From NCBI GenBank assembly GCA_964599655.1, contig CAZRGV010000048.1, positions 1 through 39,591 of the forward strand: DNA of 39,591 nt, written 5' to 3'. The stretch is from CAZRGV01 sp964599655. Lineage in GTDB: Bacteria; Planctomycetota; Planctomycetia; Isosphaerales; Isosphaeraceae. A model generated the notes under the pieces. The model searched no databases, was not told where the DNA came from, and saw only the letters and a list, made by a program, of their open reading frames with translations. How positions within the stretch are numbered: the stretch's first letter is position 1; each line of letters begins with the position of its first letter. Below are positions 1 to 8,241 of the stretch, piece after piece. The position numbers were made by a program, and so were the translations under genes.

Positions 1-638
1 ACGACCGTCGGATCGGCGACGCCGCCGCCGTCGAAGGCGCCCGCGAGGGGGATCGGATTGCCACCGTAAAGGGTTCCCTGGCCGAACTGCTTGATGTAGT
101 TGCCGGACCGGGAACCATTGATGAAGAATTGCGCGGTGGTCGGCTGGAAGACGGTGGGATCGGCGATGCCGTCGCCGTCGAAATCGGCCACCAGCGGGAT
201 GGGATTACCGCCGTAGAGCGTGCCCTGGCCAAACTGCTTGGTGAAGTTCAGGCCGGTCGAGCCCTGGATGGTGAACGTGGCGGTGGTTCGCTGGAAGACG
301 GTGAAATCATCGACACCGTCGCCGTCGAAGTCGCCCGCGACGGGCACGGGATCGCCGCCGTAGAGCGTGCCCTGGCCGAATTGCCGGATGAAGTTGTACT
401 GCGACCCCTTCGAGCTGCTGACGTAGAAGGTCGAGGTCGTGGGCTGGTAAACCACGAGGTCGGCGATGCCGTCACCGTCGAAGTCGCCGACGATCGGCAC
501 CGGATGACCACCGTAAAGGGTCCCCTGTCCGAACTGCTTGATGAAGTTGTACTGCGGGCCCTTCGAGCTACTGACGTAGAACGTGGCCGTCGACGGCTCG
601 AACACGACGAGGTCGGCGATGCCGTCGCCATCAAAGTC
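1..638 (-). repeat. tandem FG-GAP/VCBS coding repeats (4 full, 1 partial)
   Basis: Four consecutive units begin at 638, 485, 332 and 185 (minus strand) and are 51, 51, 49 and 49 codons long; a fifth begins at 38 and runs off the window. Each opens with DFDGDG and contains a conserved KQFGQGTLYGG or RQFGQGTLYGG segment. The fifth unit opens AFDGGG, so two acidic calcium-loop positions are changed. DNA identity between units is high, as expected for repeats spread by unequal crossing over. Confidence 0.9.
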
Positions 639-2216
639 GTCTCGAACGTGCAAAGCTCGGGTCACGTTGGAAACGCGCGAGACGAAGATGTTGGCGGAAC
701 CGTAGCTGGGTAGGGGCACTCCGCCGAACGAAACGGAGCCGCTGTAGCTGCCGACAAGGGCAATCGAGCCGTTGAGGTTGCCCCCGAGGGCGTAGGACGC
801 ATCGAGGCCGGTCCCTCCCGCTCGAGACGCTTCCAGAATCGTGCCCGAGCTGTTCAGCCGGGCCACGAACACGTCGACACTTCCCGAAGCGCTGTACAGA
901 GTGGTCGGTCCCAGAACGGCGGTGCCGGTGAAGGAACCCGTGACGTAGACGCTGCCGGAGGAATCGAGCGCGACGCTCGGCTGACCGATCGAGGCGTTGC
1001 TGACGTTGCTGTTCTGAACGCCCAGGTTCTTCTGCCAGGAAATCGCCCCGGCCGAGGTCAGCTTCATGACGTACAGGCTGTTGACGCCGTTCGGACCAGT
1101 CAGGTTGACTCCATCGCCACTGATCGGGCCGATAAAACGCCCGATCGTGTAGATGTTTCCACTCGCATCGGTCGCGACGCCCGTTCCGGCGTCGAAGCTC
1201 GCCCCGCCGAAGGCTTTCCCAAAGACGTAGTTTCCACTGGAGTCCAGCTTGACGAGATAGGCGTCGGCCCCAGCCGTGATGGGGTTGGTGTTCGGGCTGG
1301 AACGCGAAACGGTCCCGGCGCCGGGATCGAGGTCAATCGTTCCCGCGAACAGACCGGTGGAGATAACGTTGCCGGAACTATCGACAGCGACTCGGTTTCC
1401 GAACGAGTACTGCCCGCTCTGCATGGCGAAGGACTTCGCCCAGACGAAGCTGCCCGAGCCATTCAGCTCGGCGACAAACCCCTCTTGCAAACCCGTCGGG
1501 GCCAACGTGGTGGCACCGAACTGGGTCGTCGTCCCCACTTCGACCCCATTCACGATCCGACGACTGATGAATCCGGTGATGGCCACCGTGTTGCCGTCGC
1601 TGCTGACGGCGATCCCCTCGCCCGCTTGGTTCTGGCCGTTGGTATTGCCAGGCGCCGAGGTCGCCCAGACGGTCGAGCCGCTCGGATCGAGCTTCCAGAC
1701 GAAAATGTCGGCCCGCTGGGACGCGTTGACCGTTTGCCCGTTGCCGAAGTTCACCGAGCCGGTCACCGAGCCCGTGACGTAGATGTTGCCGGCTCCATCG
1801 ATGGCGACATCCTGGGCGCTGTCTCCCAGCACATCCCCCGCCTGCTTCACCCAGAGCAATCCCCCAGTGGGGGAGTACTTGGCGACGAAGATATCGTTTG
1901 TCACCGGCGACGTGCCGCCGACGCTGGTAAGTGTGTCGCCCGGGGTGTTCTGGCCCGGATCGAAGTCGACCGTGCCATAAAACGTCCCGACCACCACGAC
2001 GTTCCCGTTGGAGTCCGTCGACGCGCCAAAGGCGGTCACACTGGCCGTTCCGTTGGAACTGCCACCGACCCCTCGCGTGAAATCGAAGGCCATCGTCAAG
2101 AGCCGACGCCCTTCGAGCGGCTCAAGCCGAGGCGTGTGGACTCGTTCGCGGCGACGGCCGCCCCACTCCCGAAATCCGCGAAGCCCGAAACTCGGAATCC
2201 GACGCTGTCCACCCAT
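1..2216 (-). CDS. secreted SBBP/FG-GAP repeat protein with LEPR-type N-terminus (3' end outside window)
   Basis: The minus-strand frame is open from 2216 to the window edge (738 codons), so the C-terminus is missing. I chose the ATG at 2214-2216 because GGAGAG lies just upstream and because the following residues contain RLEPLEGRRLLT, the N-terminal motif common on large secreted planctomycete proteins. The middle holds SBBP-type (beta-propeller) repeats such as DVAIDGAGNIYVTGSVTGSV and similar segments ending in a Phe-Gly turn. From position 638 downward there are FG-GAP/VCBS-type repeats built on DFDGDGIAD, a calcium-binding loop, each closing with KQFGQGTLYGG. The likely role is an extracellular or surface beta-propeller protein; ligand unknown. 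An in-frame ATG at 2093 is possible but would remove the LEPR motif. It is divergent from the PEP-CTERM genes. Confidence 0.85.
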   Translation of the reverse strand, partial: MGGQRRIPSFGLRGFREWGGRRRERVHTPRLEPLEGRRLLTMAFDFTRGVGGSSNGTASVTAFGASTDSNGNVVVVGTFYGTVDFDPGQNTPGDTLTSVGGTSPVTNDIFVAKYSPTGGLLWVKQAGDVLGDSAQDVAIDGAGNIYVTGSVTGSVNFGNGQTVNASQRADIFVWKLDPSGSTVWATSAPGNTNGQNQAGEGIAVSSDGNTVAITGFISRRIVNGVEVGTTTQFGATTLAPTGLQEGFVAELNGSGSFVWAKSFAMQSGQYSFGNRVAVDSSGNVISTGLFAGTIDLDPGAGTVSRSSPNTNPITAGADAYLVKLDSSGNYVFGKAFGGASFDAGTGVATDASGNIYTIGRFIGPISGDGVNLTGPNGVNSLYVMKLTSAGAISWQKNLGVQNSNVSNASIGQPSVALDSSGSVYVTGSFTGTAVLGPTTLYSASGSVDVFVARLNSSGTILEASRAGGTGLDASYALGGNLNGSIALVGSYSGSVSFGGVPLPSYGSANIFVSRVSNVTRALHVRDDFDGDGIADLVVFEPSTATFYVSSSKGPQYNFIKQFGQGTLYGGHPVPIVGDFDGDGIADLVVYQPTTSTFYVSSSKGSQYNFIRQFGQGTLYGGDPVPVAGDFDGDGVDDFTVFQRTTATFTIQGSTGLNFTKQFGQGTLYGGNPIPLVADFDGDGIADPTVFQPTTAQFFINGSRSGNYIKQFGQGTLYGGNPIPLAGAFDGGGVADPTV

Positions 2217-2680
2217 GAAGCTCTCTCCATCGATTCTTCGGCAGACTCGCAGGGCGGCACCAACGCGCGGTTCCGGCTCCGTCCCAGGTCGCCGTCGAAA
2301 GTCCCATCCATCCTAGCAATCAATCACCGAAAGGCAATCGCGAAACCTCGAATGGGGCATCCTACCGGTTGGGGGGTAAGTCCCGCGAGAGGTTGAAAAA
2401 AAACGACAGGAAGGTGAAAACTCAACTCGGGATTCTGATTGTTCTTGCCGATCCGTGTGCACGAAGGCTATCCTACCCCATCGAACCGGACGGTTTCGCC
2501 GATCGGTTCGATAGGGTTGTGATCTGAACGGTCGCTTTGAGCCAGAGCAAACGCGCCTTCGGGCGAGAACGATATTTTGGGCAGGCCATTCCGATCGAGA
2601 TCCAACCCTTTCCACGGAATGGAGCAACCCAAAAAATCAGGGCCTGTCGACGATTTACGCACCATCGAAAGGAGCAACGG
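2217..2680. other. intergenic region between divergent genes
   Basis: About 460 bases without a credible gene lie between the minus-strand repeat protein and the first PEP-CTERM gene. An interrupted palindrome sits at 2476-2516, and a small CGCC-ttc-GGGCG hairpin near 2550-2562. No clear sigma-70 pair was recognised. Confidence 0.6.
2476..2516. promoter_or_regulatory. interrupted palindrome, possible operator
   Basis: ATCGAACCG (2480-2488) is the exact inverse of CGGTTCGAT (2504-2512). Three more C-G pairs (2476-2478 with 2514-2516) sit outside one mismatch. The spacer is 15 bases. It lies between the divergent repeat-protein and PEP-CTERM genes, so it could be an operator or a transcript hairpin. 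There is no U-tract, so a terminator is less likely. Confidence 0.35.
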
Positions 2681-3271
2681 ATGAGGCGGATTGGACTATG
2701 GACGGCGTTGGCCGTTACCGGCATGATGCTGGCCGGTGGCGGTCGCGCCAAGGCGGATTTTGTGCCCCTCTTCAAAGGGGTGACTGCGGGTCCGGGCTCA
2801 AATTACACCTTCACGTATGACCTGGTGTTCACGTCGCCCAGCAACCCGACTCAGGAACTGTCGAATGGCGACTTCCTGACCATTTACGACTTTGCCGACA
2901 TTATCAGCGTCACGGCGCCGGCGTCGGGTAGCTGGACGGTGACCACCCAGAACACGGGCATCAATGCCTTCGGCACCAGCCCCGCCGATAGTCCGACCCT
3001 GCCGAACGTCACGTTCACCTACACGGGTCCGACGCTGACGGCCAACACCACGTTCGCGGGTGCCCAGATCGTGACTTCCTACGCGGCCTCCACCCTGGCG
3101 AACTACACGGGTGAGACGACGATCAGCTCGGGTCCGAACGCGGGCATGCCGGCGGGCAACATCGGCTTCGTGACGGTTTCGGCCGTGCCCGAACCGGCCT
3201 CACTGGCCCTGCTCGGCCTGGGTGGCCTGGGTATCGCGACCGTTTTCCGACGGCGGTTGGCCAAGGCCTGA
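2681..3271 (+). CDS. PEP-CTERM sorting-domain protein (copy 1)
   Basis: A 196-residue exported protein. I placed the start at ATG 2681 because GAAAGGAG lies at 2667-2674 and a signal peptide begins directly (MRRIG, a hydrophobic core, then cleavage near AKA/D at residue 25). The body is rich in Thr, Ser and Gly and predicted beta. The C-terminus from residue 169 has the exosortase signal: VPEP, a short Gly/Leu-rich membrane helix, then RRR. Proteins of this type are recognised by an EpsH/XrtA-type exosortase and passed to the envelope or outside. The paralogue at 3723 shares nearly the whole fold. A strong terminator follows, so this is probably a single-gene unit. Function beyond sorting is unknown. 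Confidence 0.9.
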   Translation: MRRIGLWTALAVTGMMLAGGGRAKADFVPLFKGVTAGPGSNYTFTYDLVFTSPSNPTQELSNGDFLTIYDFADIISVTAPASGSWTVTTQNTGINAFGTSPADSPTLPNVTFTYTGPTLTANTTFAGAQIVTSYAASTLANYTGETTISSGPNAGMPAGNIGFVTVSAVPEPASLALLGLGGLGIATVFRRRLAKA

Positions 3272-3331
3272 TTCGGAAATCCCGGATTCGAATGTCGGAG
3301 CCCGGGCAACCGTTTGACTGGCACTCACGAC

Positions 3332-3375
3332 GCGAACGACCCGGACGGACCCTTCCGTCCGGGTCGTTCGCTTTT
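3332..3375 (+). terminator. rho-independent terminator, 18-bp perfect stem
   Basis: Positions 3332-3349 pair perfectly with 3354-3371 across a 4-base loop (ccct), and TTTT follows at 3372-3375. It sits 60 bases after the stop of the first PEP-CTERM gene and separates it from its paralogue. Confidence 0.92.
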
Positions 3376-3722
3376 AAGGCCCACTGTTCGCGACGGGTGA
3401 TTCTTCTGGGGCGACACGCGGTCACGGAGTCGGCCGACGGAGTCGATGGCCAGGAAGAACCCCGGCGATTCGTCTTGCAGGCCAAGACGGACTTGAGTAA
3501 CCTGCGACGCCCGAGCCCCGTCCTGGCCAGGTTTGACCGGAATCCGACGGGACGTGGAATCCGAACGACTCGAGATTCGGAGGCTCACCGGACTTGACGA
3601 CGGACGAATTCGGGACGAGCGGAAGCCGAGGTTTCCGACCCTCCGGATTCGGGGAGGCTGACACGGATGGCGGCAGGGGACGCCGACATTCGGACTGGCA
3701 ACCGTTACTAAGGGAGCATCGC
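3376..3722. other. intergenic region upstream of second PEP-CTERM gene
   Basis: About 350 bases hold no credible gene. A short hairpin CCTCC/GGAGG lies near 3641-3658. The ribosome site AAGGGAG at 3709-3715 belongs to the next gene. No promoter pair was recognised with confidence. Confidence 0.5.
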
Positions 3723-4316
3723 ATGAGGATCTACGGAACGCGCTTGGCTTTGGGCCTCGCCTGCGGATTGCTGCTGTTGACTGCCACCGGGACAGCGAAG
3801 GCCGACTTCGTGCCGGTGTTCCAGGGCGTGACGCCCGATGGAAGTGGCAACTTCGTTTACTCGTATGACCTGGTCTTCACGACCCCGGTCGCGCCCCCGC
3901 AGCAGGAGTTGCAGTCGGGCGACTTCCTGACGATTTACGACTTCGCTGACGTCAAGAGCGTGACGGGTCCCGCGGGCTTCACGACCTCGAGCCAGCTCAC
4001 CGGCCTGGACGCGTTCGGGACCAGCCCGACGGACGATCCGACACTGCCAAACGTCACGTTCACGTATACTGGTCCGACCCTGACCAGCAACACAACCTTC
4101 ACCGGCGGCAAGGTCGTTTCCTCTTCGCCGTTCCTCACCCAGAAGTACTACACGGGAGAGACGACGCTGGCCTCTGGGCCCAACGCGGGCAAGCCGGCGG
4201 GCAACATCGGCTTCGTGACGGTTTCGGCCGTGCCCGAACCGGCCTCGCTGGCCCTGCTTGGCCTGGGCGGCCTGGGAGCCATCGGGCTCTATCGTCGGCG
4301 CGCCTTCAAGGGCTGA
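3723..4316 (+). CDS. PEP-CTERM sorting-domain protein (copy 2)
   Basis: A 197-residue paralogue of the preceding gene. The ATG at 3723 follows AAGGGAG and opens a typical signal peptide (MRIYG, Leu/Ala core, AKA/D near residue 27). The shared order is DFVP, YDLVFT, GDFLTIYDFADV, AFGTSP, LPNVTFTYTGPTLT and GNIGFVTVSAVPEP. The C-terminal exosortase signal starts at residue 170 and ends in RRR. A 54-base stretch (4193-4246) is identical to 3148-3201 of copy 1, more conserved than the rest, pointing to recent duplication or gene conversion at the sorting signal. It is an envelope or exported protein of unknown specific role. Confidence 0.9.
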   Translation: MRIYGTRLALGLACGLLLLTATGTAKADFVPVFQGVTPDGSGNFVYSYDLVFTTPVAPPQQELQSGDFLTIYDFADVKSVTGPAGFTTSSQLTGLDAFGTSPTDDPTLPNVTFTYTGPTLTSNTTFTGGKVVSSSPFLTQKYYTGETTLASGPNAGKPAGNIGFVTVSAVPEPASLALLGLGGLGAIGLYRRRAFKG

Positions 4317-4382
4317 GGCGGATCGGAGAGGCGTCCCACCGCCAACCTCCTGGGGCCGGGCTTCACGGCACGGCCCTCCACA

Positions 4383-4415
4383 CGGCCTCACCGGAAATGA
4401 TTCCCGGTGAGGCCG
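4383..4415 (+). terminator. hairpin after second PEP-CTERM gene (no U-tract)
   Basis: Positions 4383-4394 pair perfectly (12 bp) with 4404-4415 around a 9-base loop, 66 bases after the PEP-CTERM stop and 53 before the glycosylase start. No T-run follows, so termination would be atypical; it could instead be a leader hairpin of the glycosylase. Confidence 0.45.
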
Positions 4416-4468
4416 GACGAATTCGGTCCTCAACCGGATCGCGGAGTTCCTTCGACGAGTCTTTCACG

Positions 4469-5086
4469 ATGCCGAAATCGCCCGCGGACCCCTGGGAACC
4501 GGCGATCCTGCATCTGCGAGCCGTCGATCCCGCGTGGTCTCCGATCATCGACCGGATTGGACCCTGTCAGCTCCGACCCAGGCGAGACCATTTCGACACG
4601 CTCGTCCGGGCCATCATCGGACAGCAGATCTCGACGAAGGCGGCCGCCTCGATCGACGCTCGACTGCGGGCCCTGGCTGGAGGTTCCCACCATGCCGAGA
4701 CCCTTCTCGAATTCGGGGAAGAAGCGTTGCATGGTGTGGGACTCTCGCGCGTCAAGGCCCGATACGTGCTTAACCTGGCCGACGCCGTCGTCTCTCGACG
4801 GGTGCGCCTTCACCGTCTCAACGCCTTGAGCGACGAGGAAATCGTCGAACAACTCACCTCGGTCAAGGGCATCGGGCGTTGGACGGCCGAGATGTTCCTC
4901 ATCTTCTCCCTGAACCGGCCGGACGTCTTGCCCGTCGCTGATCTCGGCGTTCGCGTGGGACTCCGAAACCACTTCGGGCTCGGCGAGTTGCCGAAGCCCA
5001 GGGAATGCGAGACCCTCACCGAACCCTGGCGGCCCTATCGGACGGTCGCCATGTGGTATCTCTGGCAAGGGCTCAAGACCCGTTGA
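4469..5086 (+). CDS. HhH-GPD DNA glycosylase (3-methyladenine DNA glycosylase II type)
   Basis: A 205-residue base-excision repair glycosylase that removes alkylated bases from DNA by cutting the N-glycosidic bond. The HhH segment reads LTSVKGIGRWTAEMFLIF, followed by the Gly/Pro-Asp loop PVADLGV with the probable catalytic Asp at residue 158. An upstream helical segment (IIGQQISTKAA) matches the AlkA/MAG core. The length fits the short bacterial AlkA/MAG form that lacks the N-terminal TATA-like domain of E. coli AlkA. The ATG at 4469 was preferred over the in-frame ATG at 4397, which lies inside the hairpin and would add low-complexity sequence; no strong ribosome site is visible. It is convergent with the M16 peptidase, 89 bases apart. 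Confidence 0.9.
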   Translation: MPKSPADPWEPAILHLRAVDPAWSPIIDRIGPCQLRPRRDHFDTLVRAIIGQQISTKAAASIDARLRALAGGSHHAETLLEFGEEALHGVGLSRVKARYVLNLADAVVSRRVRLHRLNALSDEEIVEQLTSVKGIGRWTAEMFLIFSLNRPDVLPVADLGVRVGLRNHFGLGELPKPRECETLTEPWRPYRTVAMWYLWQGLKTR

Positions 5087-5175
5087 GGCGCGACTTCCTG
5101 ACAGGTGGATGTCTCGCTGTCCTTGCCTCGATCGCCCGCGCTGGCGTTCGAAGACCTGACAAGTTCGTCGGCGAC

Positions 5176-7848
5176 TCAGGCCGAAGGGGGATCGTCCGGG
5201 AGACGCTCGACCGGGCCCCAGCCGAGCTGCTCCAGTGGACCGGCGACCAACTCGGCGTCGGCAACCACGACGATCACGAAGGCTTCGGGATGGACATGGC
5301 GCCTCGCGGCGTCGAGCATCGAGGTCACGGAGACCGAGGCAAGCCGCTCGGCGAGGCCGGCATGATAGTCGACGGGAAGGCCGTGGAGGAAGAGACCGGC
5401 GTACCGGGTGACCAGGGCGGACGGGGTCTCGAACTGTCGAGCCTGGCCCTCGATCAGGGCGCGCCGGGCATCTTCCAGTTCCGCGCGTGTCGGAGGCCGA
5501 TCGGCGAGCAAGGCGACGACCTCGGCCCGCAGGTCGGTCAGGGCATCGGCCAGCCGGTCACTCTGGAGCGAGGCTCCCACGTAGAAGGGGCCCGCGCCAC
5601 GCCGGAAGTCGAAATGACTCCGAATTCCGTAGGTGTACCCCTTCTTTTCGCGAAGGGTTTCGTTCAGCCGCGAGGTAAACTGTCCGCCAAGAATCTGGTT
5701 GAAGACGATGATGTCGTGGAAGTCGGGGTGAAGCCTGGGTAGACCGACGTGGCCGACCCGGACAACCGCTTGAGGCGCACCAGGGCGGTGGGCCAGGAGA
5801 ATGCGAAGGGTTTCGGTTCGTCCTGGCGTCGGCCACTCGGTGGGCGTCGCGAGGGGGCCGGCCGACCAGGTCGAGTGGCGGGCGTCGAGCAAACGGGCGA
5901 CCTGGTCCGGATCGACATCGCCGGCGACGATCCAGGCGGCGCGGTTGGGACGATAATGCTCACCGTGAAAGCTCACCAGGTCGGAGCGGGTGAGGGCGGC
6001 CACGGTGGTCTCGTCGCCGTCAACGGGCACGCGGTACGGGTGCCCCGGGCCATAGAGGGCCTGGAGCAGGGCGCGGTTGGCGCGCGACTCCGCGCTATCG
6101 CGCTCCGCGCGAAGGCCGGCCAGATGCTGGCCGTGAATTCGGAGCCACTCCGCCTCGGGAAAGACGGGGTTCAAGAGCACGTCGACGGCGAGGTCGAAGC
6201 TCGGTTCGAGATAGGGCGTCAGGCACTGGATCGAAACGTAAGAGCCATCCCAACCACATGTTGTGGACAGGCCGGTGCCCATCTGTTCGGCCTCCAGGGC
6301 GAGCTGCCGCGACGTTCTTGACGCAGTTCCCTCATCCATCATTGCGGCGGTCAGGCTGGCGAGGCCGCCGCGCTCGGGGCCATGCGACGCGGCTCCCGCC
6401 GAGACCACGGCCGTTGCGGCGACGATCGGCAGGTCGCGTCGCGGAACGACCCAGACTTCCGCGCCGCAGGAGAGCCTCCGGACCTCCGCCGCCGGCGCTC
6501 GAAACGCGACGGCTGGAGCCGGCTTGGGAGGCACCGAGCGATCGAGAGGCGGGGCGACCACCGCCGCCGATCGGCCCTTGACGGTCAATCGGACCGAATG
6601 TCGTCCGTGGAGGTACTCCCGAGCGACGAACTGGATCTCGTCTGATGTGACGGACTGGTAGCGTTCGAGGTCGCGCGCGAAGTACCCGGGATCACCGAGA
6701 TAGGTGTTGTACGCGTTGAGGCGATCGGCCACGCCGCCGAAACCGCCGATGTTGTCCATCGCGTAAATGAACCCAGCGAGCCGGCCGTTCTTGACCCGGT
6801 CCAACTCCTCGGGAGTCACGCCCTGAGCGGCGATGTCGGCGATCTCCGCAAGGTAGAGGGCGCGGGCCTGCTCGACATCCCGCCCTGGGCGAAGCGTAAT
6901 GACGACACCGAAGGTGCCGGTTAGTTCGCGGCCTGACTGATAGGAGGTCACATCCTGGGCGAGTTCTCGATCGACCACGAGGGAACGGTAAAGTCGGCTC
7001 GACTTGCCTCGCGTCAGAATGTCGGCCAGCAGGACGAGCTTGGCATCGTCGAGCTGAAAGTGCGCGACGGTCGGCCAGACCTCGTAGACCCGGTCGAGCT
7101 CGACCCGATCGTGAAGCAGGATCTTCTGGCTCTCGTCGAGAGCGACGAGCGGGCTCCAGGGGCGAGAGGCCTTGACCCCTCCGGCGATCGGGCCGAAGTA
7201 GCGTTCGGCCAGGGCGAGCGCCCGGTCCTCGTCAATGTCGCCGACGATGCAAAGGCTGGCGTTGCTGGGTACGTAGAAGCGACGGAAGAAGGATTCCACG
7301 TCGTCGCGAGTGGCGGCCTCGACATCCTCCATGACGCCGATGGTCATCCAGTTGTAGGGATGGTGCGGAGGATAAATGGCCTCGGCCAGAATCCGCCAAA
7401 CCTGCCCATAGGGACGGTTCGCGTAATTCTGGCGGTACTCGTTCTTGACAACGTCCTTCTGAACCCGCAGCTTGTGGTCCGTCAGGGCCGGCAGCAGGTT
7501 GGCCATCCGGTCCGACTCCATCGCCAGGGCCAGTTCCACGTGAGCCGCGGGAACGTCCTCGTAGTAATTGGTGCGGTCGGACGAGGTCGAGCCGTTGATT
7601 CCCGCGCCATATCGTTGGAGCGGCTTGAAGAAATCGCTGGGAAAATGCTCGGAGCCCTCGAACATCAGGTGCTCGAACAGGTGGGCAAATCCGCGCTGGC
7701 GCCGTTCTTCGTTCTTGGACCCGACGTGATACCAGAGATTCACGGCGACGATCGGCAGGTAGGGTTGCCGCCGAGTGATCACGTCCAGCCCATTGGACAG
7801 GGTGACCTTTCGAAACGAGACGTCGGGCAGGTGGATCGGGGTGTTCAT
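5176..7848 (-). CDS. M16 family zinc metallopeptidase, two-domain (pitrilysin/insulinase type)
   Basis: An 890-residue protein made of two M16 halves in one chain. The N-terminal half carries the inverted zinc motif HLFEH (H56, E59, H60), with the third ligand Glu137 in NEYRQ. The C-terminal half (from about residue 450) lacks the motif and should be the non-catalytic partner, including the R/Y region near GYTYGIRSHF. Such proteins cut peptides inside a closed chamber; processing proteases and periplasmic peptidases both occur in the family. No signal peptide is seen from ATG 7848. A TTG at 7866 would add only six residues, so I prefer 7848. Substrate is unknown. It is divergent from the PP2C gene. 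Confidence 0.92.
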   Translation of the reverse strand: MNTPIHLPDVSFRKVTLSNGLDVITRRQPYLPIVAVNLWYHVGSKNEERRQRGFAHLFEHLMFEGSEHFPSDFFKPLQRYGAGINGSTSSDRTNYYEDVPAAHVELALAMESDRMANLLPALTDHKLRVQKDVVKNEYRQNYANRPYGQVWRILAEAIYPPHHPYNWMTIGVMEDVEAATRDDVESFFRRFYVPSNASLCIVGDIDEDRALALAERYFGPIAGGVKASRPWSPLVALDESQKILLHDRVELDRVYEVWPTVAHFQLDDAKLVLLADILTRGKSSRLYRSLVVDRELAQDVTSYQSGRELTGTFGVVITLRPGRDVEQARALYLAEIADIAAQGVTPEELDRVKNGRLAGFIYAMDNIGGFGGVADRLNAYNTYLGDPGYFARDLERYQSVTSDEIQFVAREYLHGRHSVRLTVKGRSAAVVAPPLDRSVPPKPAPAVAFRAPAAEVRRLSCGAEVWVVPRRDLPIVAATAVVSAGAASHGPERGGLASLTAAMMDEGTASRTSRQLALEAEQMGTGLSTTCGWDGSYVSIQCLTPYLEPSFDLAVDVLLNPVFPEAEWLRIHGQHLAGLRAERDSAESRANRALLQALYGPGHPYRVPVDGDETTVAALTRSDLVSFHGEHYRPNRAAWIVAGDVDPDQVARLLDARHSTWSAGPLATPTEWPTPGRTETLRILLAHRPGAPQAVVRVGHVGLPRLHPDFHDIIVFNQILGGQFTSRLNETLREKKGYTYGIRSHFDFRRGAGPFYVGASLQSDRLADALTDLRAEVVALLADRPPTRAELEDARRALIEGQARQFETPSALVTRYAGLFLHGLPVDYHAGLAERLASVSVTSMLDAARRHVHPEAFVIVVVADAELVAGPLEQLGWGPVERLPDDPPSA

Positions 7849-8241
7849 CCTGGAAACGGGCACCAAGGGTTGCGGGAATCAGGGACGTCGGACGGCTCGA
7901 ATCGCTGACATCCACGATACCGCGAGCGGCCCGCCGATCCTACAGCGTCGTTGTTCTTGAGAGATGGGGTGTCACAACCGCGAGGCGGGGCCGTAGAGTC
8001 ATGCCGCCCCTTGCGAAACAATGCCCGGTCCAATCAGGATCAATGGACGGTTTGATGCCTGCAACGAATCATTGAGGATGTCCCTTTGACTTTTCGACGG
8101 TTTGGGCTCGATAATGGATGCTACGGGGTCGATCCCAGGTTCGGGTGACGCCGGGCCCCGGCAGGGATCGCGGCGCTGCGTACTGGTTCGAGGGAACCTG
8201 CTCTCGTCGTGTCGAACCTGGACAGGTAAGAAGGCCGGCCC
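7849..8241. other. divergent intergenic region
   Basis: Nearly 400 bases separate the M16 peptidase and the PP2C gene. They hold a probable sigma-70 promoter for the phosphatase at 8086-8115 and a small hairpin GGTTC-gagg-GAACC at 8185-8198 in its leader. No small gene with a ribosome site was found. Confidence 0.6.
8086..8115 (+). promoter_or_regulatory. sigma-70-like promoter candidate for PP2C gene
   Basis: TTGACT (8086-8091) and GATAAT (8110-8115) are spaced by 18 bases. Both boxes are close to consensus, unusual in this GC-rich DNA. Transcription would start near 8122, giving a leader of about 120 bases before the GTG at 8242. Confidence 0.5.

Noticed and set aside
1..638. CRISPR-like regularly spaced repeats
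   Set aside because: Spacing of about 150 bases and codon-level conservation show these are coding repeats of a beta-propeller protein.
1485..2396. 303-codon plus-strand open frame over the repeat protein
   Set aside because: The minus strand holds a continuous SBBP/FG-GAP frame with a LEPR motif; the plus-strand product has no recognisable feature.
3708..4433. 241-codon minus-strand open frame opposite PEP-CTERM copy 2
   Set aside because: The plus-strand gene has signal peptide and sorting signal, and the antisense product is Arg/Gly-rich without features.
8185..8198. GGTTC-gagg-GAACC resembling a tRNA T-arm
   Set aside because: No acceptor, D-arm or anticodon arm can be built around it; it is a simple 5-bp hairpin in the PP2C leader.
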